This document shows, in pieces, positions 34,741 through 46,447 of a DNA stretch of 64,000 nucleotides. The number at the start of each line of letters is the position of its first letter. Position 1 is the stretch's first letter. The notes under the pieces were generated by a model. It made no database searches and was not told where the DNA came from. It saw only the letters and a program-made list of their open reading frames with translations. The translations under genes and the position numbers were made by a program. Source of the DNA: Stomorhina lunata (taxonomy: Eukaryota > Arthropoda > Insecta > Diptera > Rhiniidae); contig OW121743.1 of assembly GCA_933228675.1 (NCBI GenBank), positions 89,418,438 to 89,482,437 of the forward strand, read 5' to 3'.

Positions 34741-35654
34741 ATTTTTTGTAAAATAAGTAATAATGCGAGGTTTTCAATCTGTCTAAATTTAGGATAATCT
34801 TCCTGAAGAGGTGGCCTAACCAACCATCGAAACATTTGGGATCAAATGCGAATAATCATTCTTTTTGAATAAAATTTTTTTATCAAAAATTTTTCTAAAG
34901 CAAATTTTGTTATAAAACATTTTTCTATAGAAAATTTTCTTACAGAAATTTTTCTATAGACAATTTTTTTATCAAATTTTTTTTTATCAAACATTTTTTT
35001 ATTTAAAATTTTTACCAAAAATTTTTCTATAGAAAAATTTTTTATCAAAAATTTTTTAATAGAAAATTTTTACCAAACATTTTTTTATTGGAAATTTTTT
35101 TTATCAAAAGTTTTATATTGAAAATTTTATCAAAAATTTTTCTTTAGAAATTTTTTTTATCAAAAATTATCAAAGTATTTTTATTGAAAATTTTTACTGA
35201 AAAATATTTTTATAGAAGAATTTTCCAAAGAAAAATATTTTAATTAAAAATTTTTCTATAAAAAAATTTTTGAATCGAAAAAAACTAAAAAAATATAAAA
35301 TTGTTTTATATAAGAATTTATTTCTGTTTTGAAAAATATTCCCAATATTTACATAAATATTCTCAAAGTGTACAAAAATAATAGTGTCGTGGCAACAATG
35401 TTCGAGATAATATTTCTTTGTTCTTTCGACCCATGTATTTGATTGCTATAAATTAGATTTTGATTTGTTTCTTGCCTATTTTGTTGTTGTCCTTTCTTTA
35501 ACAAAGCGGCACCAACCAACTTTATTAACATCCGAATTCCAACTGAATGATTTTAATACTCATTTTCATGTGTTTTATTTGTGATCGTGGTATTTACGAA
35601 AATTAAAAAAAACATCATCGGCTTCTGGTGGTATGGGCTGCCTACTCCTGCTTA

Positions 35655-35750
35655 TATCAAAGACTCTTTAGTATAATGATGTTGTACTTCCAAATATTGA
35701 TTTTCCGTATGGTCGTTTTTTATTCTAATTCGGAAACAACTAATGGAGAC
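35655..35750. repeat. Segment repeated at 31971-32100
   Basis: Same landmarks as the earlier copy, starting directly outside the composite element terminus at 35649. Confidence 0.65.
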
Positions 35751-36329
35751 TATTATCAAATGAGAGAAAGCTAAAGCACGCACACACGTGCTTATAAAAT
35801 GTATGTTTGTTTGTGCGTTTATTTGTTTTTTCATTGTTCTTTATCCACTAAAATTTCACTTTTGACAGCAAAAATGAAAGGAGAGCAATATCTTTGTATT
35901 TATTATTTAGATTTTCCTAAAAGTATGCTAAAGAAATGTTTCTTAAATATCTTACATTTCGATCGATATCGTATGCGGCTATTTGACTCCTTATTTCGGA
36001 CTAAAAATTTAGTTAAATAAATATTAATAATACAAGATTGGTCGTACAAAATTACTTCCAAAACCACTATTTGTTTCATATTTAGTAAAAAAAAAACTAT
36101 ATTTTGTAATTCTCGAATTTTCTCCACATTTTTCTTAGTATTCCCCACTGTGAAACACCCTTAGATATAAAGTTTCCTATTACTTTATATTTGTGTGTGA
36201 TCTTAAAACCAATCCAATTTCGGCTCAAGCGATCGGTTTCAATGTTCAAAATTCGTTAAGTAGCACCATTTACGTTTGAGGGTTACTCCTCCAAGCCAAT
36301 ACAAAAAAAATTATATAAATTTGTAATAA
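35751..36329. other. AT-rich sequence, no gene seen
   Basis: Left flank of the Helitron. A short open stretch at 35799-36020 has no recognised motif and is not called. Confidence 0.4.
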
Positions 36330-39300
36330 TCTATATATATAAAACTCTAACGTGACTGACTGACTGACTGACTGATTGACTGACTCATCATCGCACAGCC
36401 CAAACGGCTAAAGCTAGAGAGCTGAAATTTTGACAGCGGGTACCTTTTTCAAAGTATAGATCCACTAAGACGGGATTTTTGGAAATTCGGCCTCTAAGGG
36501 GGTAAAAAAGGGAAAAATTAGTAATGCTGTATCTCCGGAAGTAAACGTCATAGGCCCAAAATTGAAATTGCGTTGGGATAAGCTGCAAAAATAAGTAGAC
36601 ACGTGTTTGGTACTTTTTAGCAGATGGGAAAAATAGGGGGTAAAAAGGGTAAAAATGAAATGTTGGTACTTTTTTAAACCCATGTGTATGTTTTGAACCA
36701 ATCAACAGAGTAACAAAATTCAAAACGGAGCCGGTAAACAAGAAAAAAATATTAGACACGTGTTTGGTACTTTTTTGATTCAGGGTTCAAAAAGGGGGAA
36801 AAGCGGGGAAAAAAATTTAGGGTAGGTCCATTTTTCTTTTTCTTTGTATTTGACTTGAACCAATAAAGCTACCAATAAAATTTATAGGGAGGTCGATTGC
36901 CCAGTACAAAATATTAAATACGTGTTTGGTACTTTTTTCAATTAAAAGGCTAAAAAAGGGAAAAATCGGTAACATTATATCTCCTTAACCAACAGCGATA
37001 GAAACGAAAATTAAATTGGCTTGAGATTAGCACTAAAATTTAAGGGACACGTGTTCGGTACTTTTATGAAAATCGGCCGCCTAGCGGGCAAAACAGGGTA
37101 GAAAAGGGAGAAATTAGTAACATCATATCTCCGAAACCAACATAGACAGAAACAAAGTTGAAATTGGATTTGAATCGCCTACAAAAATAAGGGGACACGT
37201 GTTTGGTACTTTTTTGAAAATGGCACTAATAAGGATAAAAAAGGGTAAAAACTATATTTTGGTACTTTTTTAACCCATATGTATCTTTTGAACTAATAAA
37301 CATAGAAACACATTTTATATCGCAACCGATAGATATTAAAAAAAAACTAAATATGTATTTGGTACTTTTGCGATTAATGGGGTACAAAAGGGTAAAATAA
37401 GGGAAAATATTCAAGGATAGGTTTTTTGGTTTTTAGCCATGGATATCTTTAAGGCTAATGAAGCCAGAAGTATAATTTATTGACTGGTCGATGGACATTG
37501 AAAAAAATAATCTACGAGTTTGGTACTTTTTTTTCATTTTGGGGGTAAAAATCTGTAAAGTATATCTTCTAAACCAAAAGTGATAGAAACAAAAACTAAA
37601 TTGGTCTGAGATCGGCACTTAAAACCAAGGGACACGTGTTCGGTACTTTTATGAAATTCAACCTCCTAGAAGGTAAAACAGGGTAGAAAAGGGAGAAATC
37701 AGTAACATCATATCTCCGAAACCAATACAGATAGTTGAAATTGGATTTAAATCGGCTAGAAAAATAAGGGGACACGTGTTTAGTACTTTTTTGAAAATGG
37801 CACCAATAAGGATAAAAAAGGGTAAAAACTATATATTGGTATTTTTTTTAACCCATATGTATCTTTTGAACTAATAAATATAGAAACATATTTTATATCG
37901 CAACCGACAGATATTAAAAAAGAACTAAATACGTATTTGGTACTTTTGCGATTAATGGGGGTACAAAAGGGTAAAAAAAAGGGAATATATTCAAGGATAG
38001 GTTTTTTGCTTTTTAGCCATGTATATCTTTTAGGCTAATGAAGTAAGAAGTATAATTTATTGACTGGTAGATTTACATTGAAAAGAAATAAGCTACGTGT
38101 TTGGTACTTTTTTTAATTTTGGGGGTAAAAATCGGTAAAGTATATCTTCTAAACCAAAAGTGATAGAAACAAAAACTAAATTGGTCTGAGATTGCCACTT
38201 AAAATTAAGGAACACATGTTCGGTACTTTTTTGAAGTTCAACCTCTTAGAAGGTAAAACAGGGTAGAAAAGGGAGAAATTAGTAACATCATATCTCCGAA
38301 ACCAACATCGATGCAAACAAAGTTGAAATTGGATTTGAATCGGCTAGGAAAATAAGGAGACACGTGCTTGGTACTTTTTTGGAAATGGCATTAATAAGGA
38401 TAAAAAAGGGCAAAAACTATATTTTGGTACTTTTTTCAACTAATATGTATCTTTTGAACTAATAAACATAGAAACATAATTTATATCGCAACAGATAGAT
38501 ATTAAAAAACAATTAAATACGTATTTGGTACTTTTGCGATTAATGGGGTACAAAAGGGTAAAAAAGGGAAAATATTTAAGGGTAGGTTTTTTGTTTTTAG
38601 CTATGGATATCTTTTAGGCTAATGAAGCCAGAAGTATAATTTATTGACTGGTCGATTGACAAAGAAAAAATAAAATACATTTTTGGTACTTTTTTTAATT
38701 TTGGGGGTAAAAAAATATATCTTCTAAATCAAAAGTGATAGAAACAAAAAGTAAATTAGTCTGAGATCAGCACTAAAAATTAAGGGACACGTGTTCGTAA
38801 CTTTTTTGAAATTCGACCTTTTAAAGGGTAAAACATGGTAGAAAAGGGAGAAATTAGTAACATCATATCTCCGAAACTAACACCGATGCAAACGAAGTTT
38901 AAATTGGATTTGAATCGGATAAAAAAATAAATGGCCACGTATTTGGTACTATTTCAAAAATGGTACTAATAAGAATAAAAAAGGGTAAAAACTATATTTT
39001 GGTACTTTTTTAACCCATATATATCTTTTGAACTAATAAACATAGAAACATAATTTATATCGCAGCTGATAGGCATTAAAAAACTATTAAACACGTATTT
39101 GGTACTTTTGCGATTAATGTGGGACGAAAGGGTAAAAAAAAGGGAAAATATTCAAGAGTAGGTTTTTTGCTTTTTAGCTAAGAATATCTTTTCGGCTAAT
39201 GAAGCCAGAAGCATAATTTATTGGCAGGTAAATTGACACTGAAAAAAGTAAAATAAGTGTCTGGTACTTTTTTAATTTTGGGGGTAAAAATCGGTAAAAA

Positions 39301-41447
39301 TATATCTTCTTAGCCAAAAGTGATAGAAACAACAACTAAATCGGTCTAAAATCGGCACTTTAAATTAAGGGACATGTATTCGGTACTTTTTTCTTTAATT
39401 CGGCCGTTTTGGGGTTAAAACAGGGAAAAATGGGAAATATTAGTAACGTCATATCTCCGAAATTCAAAACGATAGGAATAGAGTTGAAATTTGCTTCGGA
39501 TGGGCTGAAAAAAAAACGAGAAATGTATTTGGTACTTTTTTGAATATGGTACTAATAAGGGTAAAAAAGGGCAAAAACTATATTTTGGTACTTTTTTTGA
39601 ACCCATACGTATCTTTTGAAATAACAAACATAGAGAAACAGTAAACGTCACAATTGATAAGTAACAAAGAATTATTAGACACGTATTTGGTACTTTTACG
39701 ATAATTGAGGTAAAAAAGATAAAAACTGGGAAATATTCAAGGGTAGGTTTTTAACTAATGAAGCCAGAACTATAATTTACAGACGGGTGGATTCATATTG
39801 AAAAAGTAAATTGAAAAAAATTGAAATAGAAAATGGATAAATTAGTAACATCATATCTCCGAAATTTACATTGTTGGAAACAAAGTTGATATTGGATTTG
39901 GATCATCTTGCAAAAAAAGGGGACACGAGTTTGGTACTTTTTTGGAAATGGAACTAATAAGGGAGAAAAAGGGAAAAAACTATATTTTGGTACTTTATTA
40001 ACCCTATAAGTATCTCTTGAACTAATAAACATAAATACTCTATTTACATCACAATTGATAAGGACTAACAAAAATTAAGGTGCTTCGCGCTTTTACGATA
40101 AATGAGACACAAAAGTGTAAAAACTATGAATATCTTTTAAACAAATAAAGCCAGAAGTAAAATTTACAGACAGGTCTATTCACATGGCAAAAGTATAAGA
40201 CACGCGATTGATTCCTTTTTTTAATTTTTGGAGTAAAAAGGGGGAAAATCGGTAACGTAATATCTCATAAATCAAAAGTGATAGAAACAAAGATTAAATT
40301 GGTCTACGATCAGCATTAAAAATTAAAGGACACGGGTTCGGTATTTTTTTTTTTAATTTGACCGCTTATGGTTAAAACAGGCTAGAAAATGAATAAATCA
40401 TATAATCGTCTAGAAAATGAAAGGGACATGTGTTCTGTACTTTTTTTGGAAATGGCACTAATAAGGCAAAAAGGGTAAAAACTATATTTTTGTACTTTTT
40501 TTTAACCCATGCGTATCTTTTGAACTTATAAACATAAAGACTCACTTTATGCCACAATCAATAAGTATTAACAAAATATTAAACATGTGCTTGGTACTTT
40601 TACGATAAATGGGGTTCCAAAAGGTGAAAACGGGAAAATATTCATTTAAGCTAATGAAGTCAGAAGTATAAATTAGAGATGTGTCAATCAAAGGGGTAAA
40701 AAAGGGGAAAATCGATGACATTATATCTTCTTAACCTAATGGATGGAAACAAACACTAAAATGGTCTAAGATCATCCCTAAAAATTAAGGGACTTTTCAG
40801 TACTTTTTGCAAACTAAGCAGTTTTGGGGTTAAAATAGGGTAGAAAATAAAAACATTAGTAAAGTTATATCTCTGATACTAATATCGACAGAAAAAAAAT
40901 TAAATTGAATTTAGATCGAATAGAAAAATAAAAAGTCATGTTTTTAGTAGGTACTTTTCGTAAATGAGCTAAAAATAGGGAATAAAAAGGATAAAAACAA
41001 AATTTTGGTACTTTTTTGACCCATATATAATTTTTGAATCAATTATTATAGAAACAAAATTTATACCGCAATCGAAAATAACAAAAACGGGTCAAATAAA
41101 ACAAAAAATAAATCAATGATTTATGGACTGTTCTATTGACATTGAAGAAATATGTGACAGGTGTTTGGTAAACAATGGGTAAAAAAAGGAAACTTTTGTA
41201 AAATATTCAAAATCAAAAGCGACAAGAACAAGATTTAAATTGGGTTAGCAATCAAAATTGGGTCAGCTACAAAAATAAGGGAGGCGTGTGTAGTACTTTT
41301 TTGTCCTATATGTATCTTAAGAACCAATAAGTATTTAATTTAATTTATATCAGAATTGATAAATAAGTGAAAAAGTTATTTTGGTAAATTTTGTAACTTT
41401 GTCAATTCAAATGGTGCCGCTAACGAAGTAGCGGGTTATAAAGCTAG
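36330..41447 (+). mobile_element. Non-autonomous Helitron with internal tandem expansion, 5,118 bp
   Basis: The 5' end reads TCTATATATATAAAACTCTA, preceded by A at 36329. The 3' end reads CTAG at 41444-41447, followed by T at 41448, so the insertion lies between A and T as Helitrons require. Nine bases before CTAG is a GC-rich hairpin: CCGCTA (41417-41422), loop ACGAAG, TAGCGG (41429-41434). Near the 5' end is GACTGACTGACTGACTGATT and the phrase ATCGCACAGCCCAAACGGCT, which is common in arthropod Helitrons. No Rep/helicase frame is present, so transposition would need a helper. The bulk of the element is an amplified repeat (next entry). Confidence 0.88.
36420..41380 (+). repeat. About 580-bp tandem repeats inside the Helitron, with ~100-bp subunits
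   Basis: The phrase GGTACTTTTTTGAAAATGGC, or a close variant, recurs near 37206, 37784, 38370, 38943 and 39530 (573-587 bp apart), then near 39930 and 40435 where units are shortened. Each large unit is built of five to six subunits, each marked by ACACGTGTTTGGTACTTTTT. Many subunits carry the palindrome CACGTG. Divergence increases towards the 3' end. Reverse-strand open frames here are by-products of the periodicity. Confidence 0.88.
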
Positions 41448-41820
41448 TTATTTATGTTACTCTTCAATGTCTTTTGGAAACACTTAAGTTTTGTGTCATC
41501 ACTTGTGAGAGTAGTCACTCGTCAGATCATTGACTTTCATAGGAAAATTGACTCAAAACAGCAAGAAACGATCATGTTTACATGAAGTAAAGTGCTCTAT
41601 AAGAATTGATTTCAAGTGTTTTATGAACAGGTACTTTTTCCATAAAAGTACCTAGAAAATAAATTAAATGTATCTGAAAAGATAGAAACATCTATTACGG
41701 CGGTTACCAAAATTTTTAATACAAGTATTAAGTCAATGTCTGGATACAAGATTGTCAAATTCCGAAAATTTTCGTCCCAAAAATAGAGATTTATAATTTG
41801 AATCTCTTCGATTTCGTTTA
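41448..41820. other. AT-rich sequence, no gene seen
   Basis: Right flank of the Helitron. No feature recognised. Confidence 0.4.
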
Positions 41821-41891
41821 TACTCAAAATATATATGCTCCTTTTATCTCCGGATTTTATGGTGAAAAAAAAACTTCATACTTATATCGTT

Positions 41892-42391
41892 TATTCTATA
41901 GGATCCCAAAGTTGGACGTCTCAGGTATTTTTGTGATATATTGACAAGGTTTACGACTTAATAACTTCTAACGCGTCATCAGATTTTAATAAATTTGACG
42001 TCGTTAGATATGATTTTAATTCTTCTTTTAGATTATCGAATAAAATTTATATATTTTCCTTATCCAGGACAATGAAAATGAAAAATAAAAATGTCCCTTA
42101 TTCATGAATATCCTGAAAAAGGTTCTTTTAATTTTCCTTATTTTTTTACAGTAAATGCGCAACTAAGTTGACTTTATTCAGTATAAATTTAGTTATGGGC
42201 TGACTAAAAATTCTGAAGCTACAGCTATTTTTCTTTATCAACTCACAAATTTTACATACAAAATAATTGAGTTTTAATATTATTTTTAAATTTATTAAAA
42301 TCTAATAACGCGTTCAGAAGTTATTGAGTCGTAAACATTGCTGATTTTTCACAAAAATGCCCGAGACGTCGAACTTTGGGAGCCTATATAA
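41892..42391. mobile_element. Foldback MITE with ~105-bp inverted arms
   Basis: 41892-41996 and 42288-42391 are inverted copies (GGATCCCAAAGTTGGACGTC against the complement of GACGTCGAACTTTGGGAGCC, continuing through TTTACGACTTAATAACTTCT and AGATTTTAATAAATTT). They are separated by about 290 bp. Weaker inverted similarity extends outward to about 41816 and 42455. The arms differ at many bases, so the element is old. The target duplication could not be fixed. Confidence 0.8.
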
Positions 42392-42929
42392 TCTAAACCA
42401 TATGAGGTAGAGAGATAATTTTAACTCCATGTATTGCGCTACTAAGAGTATATACGACTAAAATCTTAGCAATAGCTAAGCTGGTCATGTTATAGAGTGG
42501 GAAGAAACATTTTAGAATCACTCTATAAGAAATGAAACGTAGAATATTGCAATAAAATCTGTGGCAATATGGAAAAGTAGCTTAAGTCAACATAAGAGAG
42601 AATTGAGTTAAGGCGTTTGTTGCATTACAGAAGCAAAGGCGCTTAATTGTGTTTAGTCCGTTTTAAAAAATTCGGATTTTTATCAATGTTATGTACGTTT
42701 ACTTTTTAGCTTAAGTTTTTTAAATCAATAATGCATTGATCAAAACAACTTATGTACCGAAAAATGACACAAAATTGATATCTCAAAATTTAAAATTTCG
42801 ACTTAAGCTTTTTTCCATATTGCCGCAGAAATAATTGATACTTTTAATCCTTGATAAGTTTAATCCTTTCTTCCCCGGGTCAAAGGAAACATTTTGATTT
42901 TTTTTTTAATTTTTCTTAGTAAAACTAGT
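42392..42929. other. AT-rich sequence, no gene seen
   Basis: No coding frame. It is partly the outer, weaker section of the foldback MITE (to about 42455). Confidence 0.4.
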
Positions 42930-43451
42930 TTTTAAGAGTAGATTTATATGGGAGCTATGTTCAAATATGGACCGATTCCCCAAAATAAAGTTCTAAATAA
43001 AGTTGTCATATCTAACACAATTGGATTTAATTAATTAGCATTAATGTGATTCCCGGGGCAGGGTTATATGGGAGCTCTAACTACGATTTTGCCCATTTTC
43101 ATTACACAACTTTCTCAAAAATACTTCTCCAAAATTTTGTGTCTCTAGTTCTTTTAGTTAAGGCGATATCGCGCTTTCATTTGACGAATAGACGGACAGA
43201 AACCCCCTTTATTTTTGGTATTTTGTGTTTCCGTAAGTTTTTTATGTGGGAACTATGGTCAACTGGTGACCGATAGTGACAAAATTTTGCACACTGGCAG
43301 GCATTGACATTAGGCCGCCCTGTACTAAATTTAGTGGCCATAGCTAGTATATTTTATCATTTCAAGCATAACCTCGAATAACGTTGTAAGCGACAAAATT
43401 GAAATTGTTCACAATTCGTAAAAAAAAGTTTTTAAAGTAGCAGGCAATATA

Positions 43452-43699
43452 TCGCACTTGATCAACAAGAGGGTATTAACTCAAAATTTTAAAATTTTCA
43501 GTAGAGTCAAAAAACTATTTTATTTTACTACTACTTTCATATAAAGAAGAGGGGTAAAACTCTAGTATTTTGACGAAATTATAGTGAAAATAATGTCAGA
43601 TTTCTACAATGGGTAGATAAGACCACTACACATCAATTTCTTCTAAAAAGTGAAAATTTAAAAATTTTGAGTTAATACCCTCTTGTTGAACAAGTGCGA
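43452..43699. mobile_element. 248-bp TA-flanked MITE with ~50-bp inverted ends
   Basis: Left end TCGCACTTGATCAACAAGAG and right end, reverse complement, TCGCACTTGTTCAACAAGAG. Both continue GGTATTAACTCAAAATTTT. TA flanks at 43450-43451 and 43700-43701. Long inverted ends and a TA duplication fit a Tc1/mariner-type MITE. Interior non-coding. Confidence 0.88.
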
Positions 43700-43709
43700 T
43701 ATGGATATT

Positions 43710-44503
43710 TATACCCTTCACCACCATAGGTGGAAAAGGTATTATAAGTTTGTGCTGATGTATGTAACGCATAGAAATATTTGTCTTAGACCCACCTTTT
43801 AGTATACCAATAGGCTTAGAATCACTTTCTGAGTCGATTTAGCGATGTCCGCCCGTCCGTCCGTCTGGCTGGCTGGCTGGACCCCCATGTAAACCTTGTA
43901 ATCAAACTACAGGTCGTAATTCTAAAGATAATTTGATGAAATTTGGTACAGATCATTTTTTTGATAATGGGAATTGATATTTGATATTGAAATTGGTCGA
44001 AATCGGTCCATACCTCCCATAGGTCCCACTTCCCGGAATTGACATATTGGCCACAAATATCAATATTTTTTCATGAAATTTAAAACATATAATTCTTATG
44101 TAAACCTAAATCACTGTACCAAATTTCGTTGAAATCGGTCCACATTTGACCATACCTCCCATACAAACTTTTCTTTAAAAATGCACTAAATGAGACAAAA
44201 AAATCACTAAAACGCTCGTAAATCCAAAGATATTGAAAATTTTTTATTTTTTGCGTACATAATTTTTTAAACAACTGTAATCAATTTGCTAAATTTCGAG
44301 ATAATCGGTCCACATTTGACCTTAGCTCTCATATAAGCCCAAATGATGGAAACAGCTTAAATATATAAGTTTTGAGAAAATGTTTGTATGATGGCAAAAT
44401 TTAGCAAATATTTGTCTTTATACAGGAAAAATAACACCTTTGACCTTAGTGGTGAAGGGTATCGTATGGTCGGGCTTGACCGACTATAGCGCTTTCTTAC
44501 TTG
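43710..44503 (+). mobile_element. DINE-1/INE-1-like element, forward copy
   Basis: Begins TATACCCTTCACCACCATAG, then GTAACGCATAGAAATATTTG, GTCCGCCCGTCCGTCCGTC and the CTGGCTGGCTGG tract. Ends GGTATCGTATGG, a TCGGGCTTGACCGA hairpin and CTTTCTTACTTG. It is complete in outline (794 bp) and, as in Drosophila INE-1, is followed by a T-run. Confidence 0.87.
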
Positions 44504-44979
44504 TTTTTTTTTTCTAATTGTATTTTGATAGCGATAAGGTACATAATTTCGGCTGATTTGGTGATTGAGCAATGTAAAAGAGTCAAGTTAACTGTAATCT
44601 ACCAAAGAACAGGTTTTGTAAAAATCGGCTTTTAAAACGTTATTCGCGGCTATGCTTCATTTATTCGCATTTAAGTGTATTTTAGGTGGAATGAAGGCTG
44701 TTTTCAGAAGTGTTTTGTATGGGAGCTATGACGAAATGTGAACCGATTTTGATGGAATTTTATATGCTGCCGAGTGCTTACGTAAAACTTTTATATACTA
44801 AATTTTATCATCATAGCTGTTATTAGCCTAGGCGAGGTTATATAGAGCTATGTTGAAATTTGAAAAGATTTTGTCCAATTTCAATGCTAAAATTTTCGCA
44901 GAAATGAAAAATGTCTTTGCCAAGTTTCAGTGACCTATCTCCTTTCGTTTAGACGTTATCGTGATGCAGCATTCCAATA

Positions 44980-46447
44980 TGTATTTAAAAAGTTTTTCAA
45001 AAAGCATAATTAATTGCGATATTATTGTAGTTAAAAATTTGTCAGTGTCAAAATAATGTCAAATTTAGCCACGTGTGAGTATATTCATATGTAGATATGA
45101 ATCACAAATTTATGTTGGCACAAAAATTGCCCATTCTAAATATTTAGACTAAAACACTTCAAAGAAACTGTAAGCAACTGACAAATCGGGGAAAAATATA
45201 CAACTTAATGTTAAAATTTTCAGCAAATTGACCCGCGACTTTTCCACAACATTAACATTAATTTATATATGACTTAAAATTATTCATAGGCATATTTTGA
45301 CTAAAATTCCAAAAGTCTACATCAATTAGTAATTATAACTAAGAGTAATTTGTAAAAAAATTAGCCAAATCTTTGTATTGAAAAATTCATTAATCTTGTC
45401 AAATTTTTAAAGAAAAAAATCTATAGTAATTTATGATTTGGTATCTTTTTGCCTATTTTAAACTTTTTTTCTATTTTTGTTGGCTAATGTTTTCAAAATG
45501 TTAAAAACCTCAATTGTTAATTTAGTTAATTATTTAAGAGCTTTAATATTTTATTTTGACTAATTTGTAAATTTTTGTATTTATCTTCAAATAATCATGA
45601 GAAATTCAATATTTTTTAAAAAAAGTTTTGCCTATAATCATAATCTTCTATCTTTTATCTCTAAGTAGTTTTATAATAATTAATAATATTTGCAAAAAAA
45701 AAACTAAAAGAAAATCTTATCATGGGAATAAAGTTTTGTTCTTGAATTGTTAGTTTTTGTTTAAATTTTATTTAATTTAATGCGAATTTTTTTTCTATTT
45801 ATATTTTTAATTTCACAATCACTTTCTTCACACTTTTTTTTTTGCAAAAAAAAAAAAAAACACGAAAAAGGAATACATGTGTATTTATATAAAATAAAAT
45901 GTTATATTATAGAATCAAAAGTAAAAATTTCGTCATGCGTTGCTTTGGCCTTGAATGCCTACTTTGCCAGCATAATTTATAGGCAAAAAATTTGCAAAAA
46001 TTATACTTACGCGTCAAAGCAGACTTTAGGAACATGCTACCGAATTTGCACATCACTAGAAATTTTGGCAAAAGATATGATCAATGCAGAGAACGAATAC
46101 ACCAATTTTGGTCAAGCTAAATTATTACTAAGATCATAAATGAACTTTTACAAAGTTACTATCAAAAGAAATTAATCGTGCTAAAAAGCTTATGAAGCAA
46201 CTTAAGTCCGCGCAACCGGAAATACCGATTGTTGAGTCTTTTCAAACTTCGTCATGTGCGGTCCATTTGGCTAGTGGTGGAATATTGTAAAACGGCTCAG
46301 AATATAATTTTGTTATTGGATCTGAGTTATATCGATCATATTTTGAACTTCTATAATAGCTTTTTTATTCATGATAGTCATTTTGCCTCTTTTAAACTTA
46401 AAAGGTCACTCTTCAGACCGCTTTAATGTCATTTGTTGCTTATAAGC
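44980..46447. other. AT-rich sequence, no gene confidently seen
   Basis: A 119-codon open stretch (45780-46139) and a following degenerate frame near 46150-46270 have somewhat protein-like composition but match no family I recognise. A poly-A run near 45847 makes up part of the first. Left uncalled. Confidence 0.4.

Larger units (their letters stand above)
34050..35649 (-). mobile_element. Composite array-bearing element, reverse copy, full-length type (1.6 kb)
   Basis: Right end is the terminus AGGAGTAGGCAGCCCATACC (reverse of 35630-35649). Going left come the A module (35240-35648), a CTATAG array, module B (34757-34870: TAAATTTAGGATAATCTTCC, CCAACCATCGAAACATTTGG), more array, a (TA)n tract, array, a second module B (34235-34330), and at the left end module C (34050-34140: AAAACGTTAGAACTACACAT, ACGGCAACTCTGTCAACTAT on the - strand). 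The B module plus array is duplicated inside this copy. No coding capacity. The order A-array-B-array-C is the same as at 46448-48219, which supports a single non-autonomous element family. Confidence 0.75.
42930..44975 (-). mobile_element. DINE-1-like second-family remnant, split by two insertions
   Basis: 42930-43448 matches the family at 23236-25055 (TTATATGGGAGCTCTAACTA, GACGGACAGAAACCCCC, CTGGCAGGCATTGACATTAG). 44510-44975 continues it (TTTTGTATGGGAGCTATGAC, TTTTATATGCTGCCGAGTGC, TAGCCTAGGCGAGGTTATAT, TCGTTTAGACGTTATCGTGA). A TA-flanked MITE and a first-family DINE element are inserted between. Both termini of the host element are missing. Confidence 0.7.

Noticed and set aside
33784..36152. 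CACAGTGGG at 33785 and CCCACTGTG at 36145 as ends of a second Transib-like element
   Set aside because: Only the first nine bases are inverted, the continuation differs and no target duplication is visible.
36388..40557. Several reverse-strand open frames of 60-123 codons
   Set aside because: They lie inside the Helitron repeats, recur with the repeat period and share the same low-complexity words (for example KKVPKYSF-like), so they are shadows of the repeat.
45780..46139. 119-codon open frame with a hydrophobic start
   Set aside because: The start lies in T-rich DNA with a poly-A-encoded lysine run. No recognised domain, partner exon or codon-use signal.
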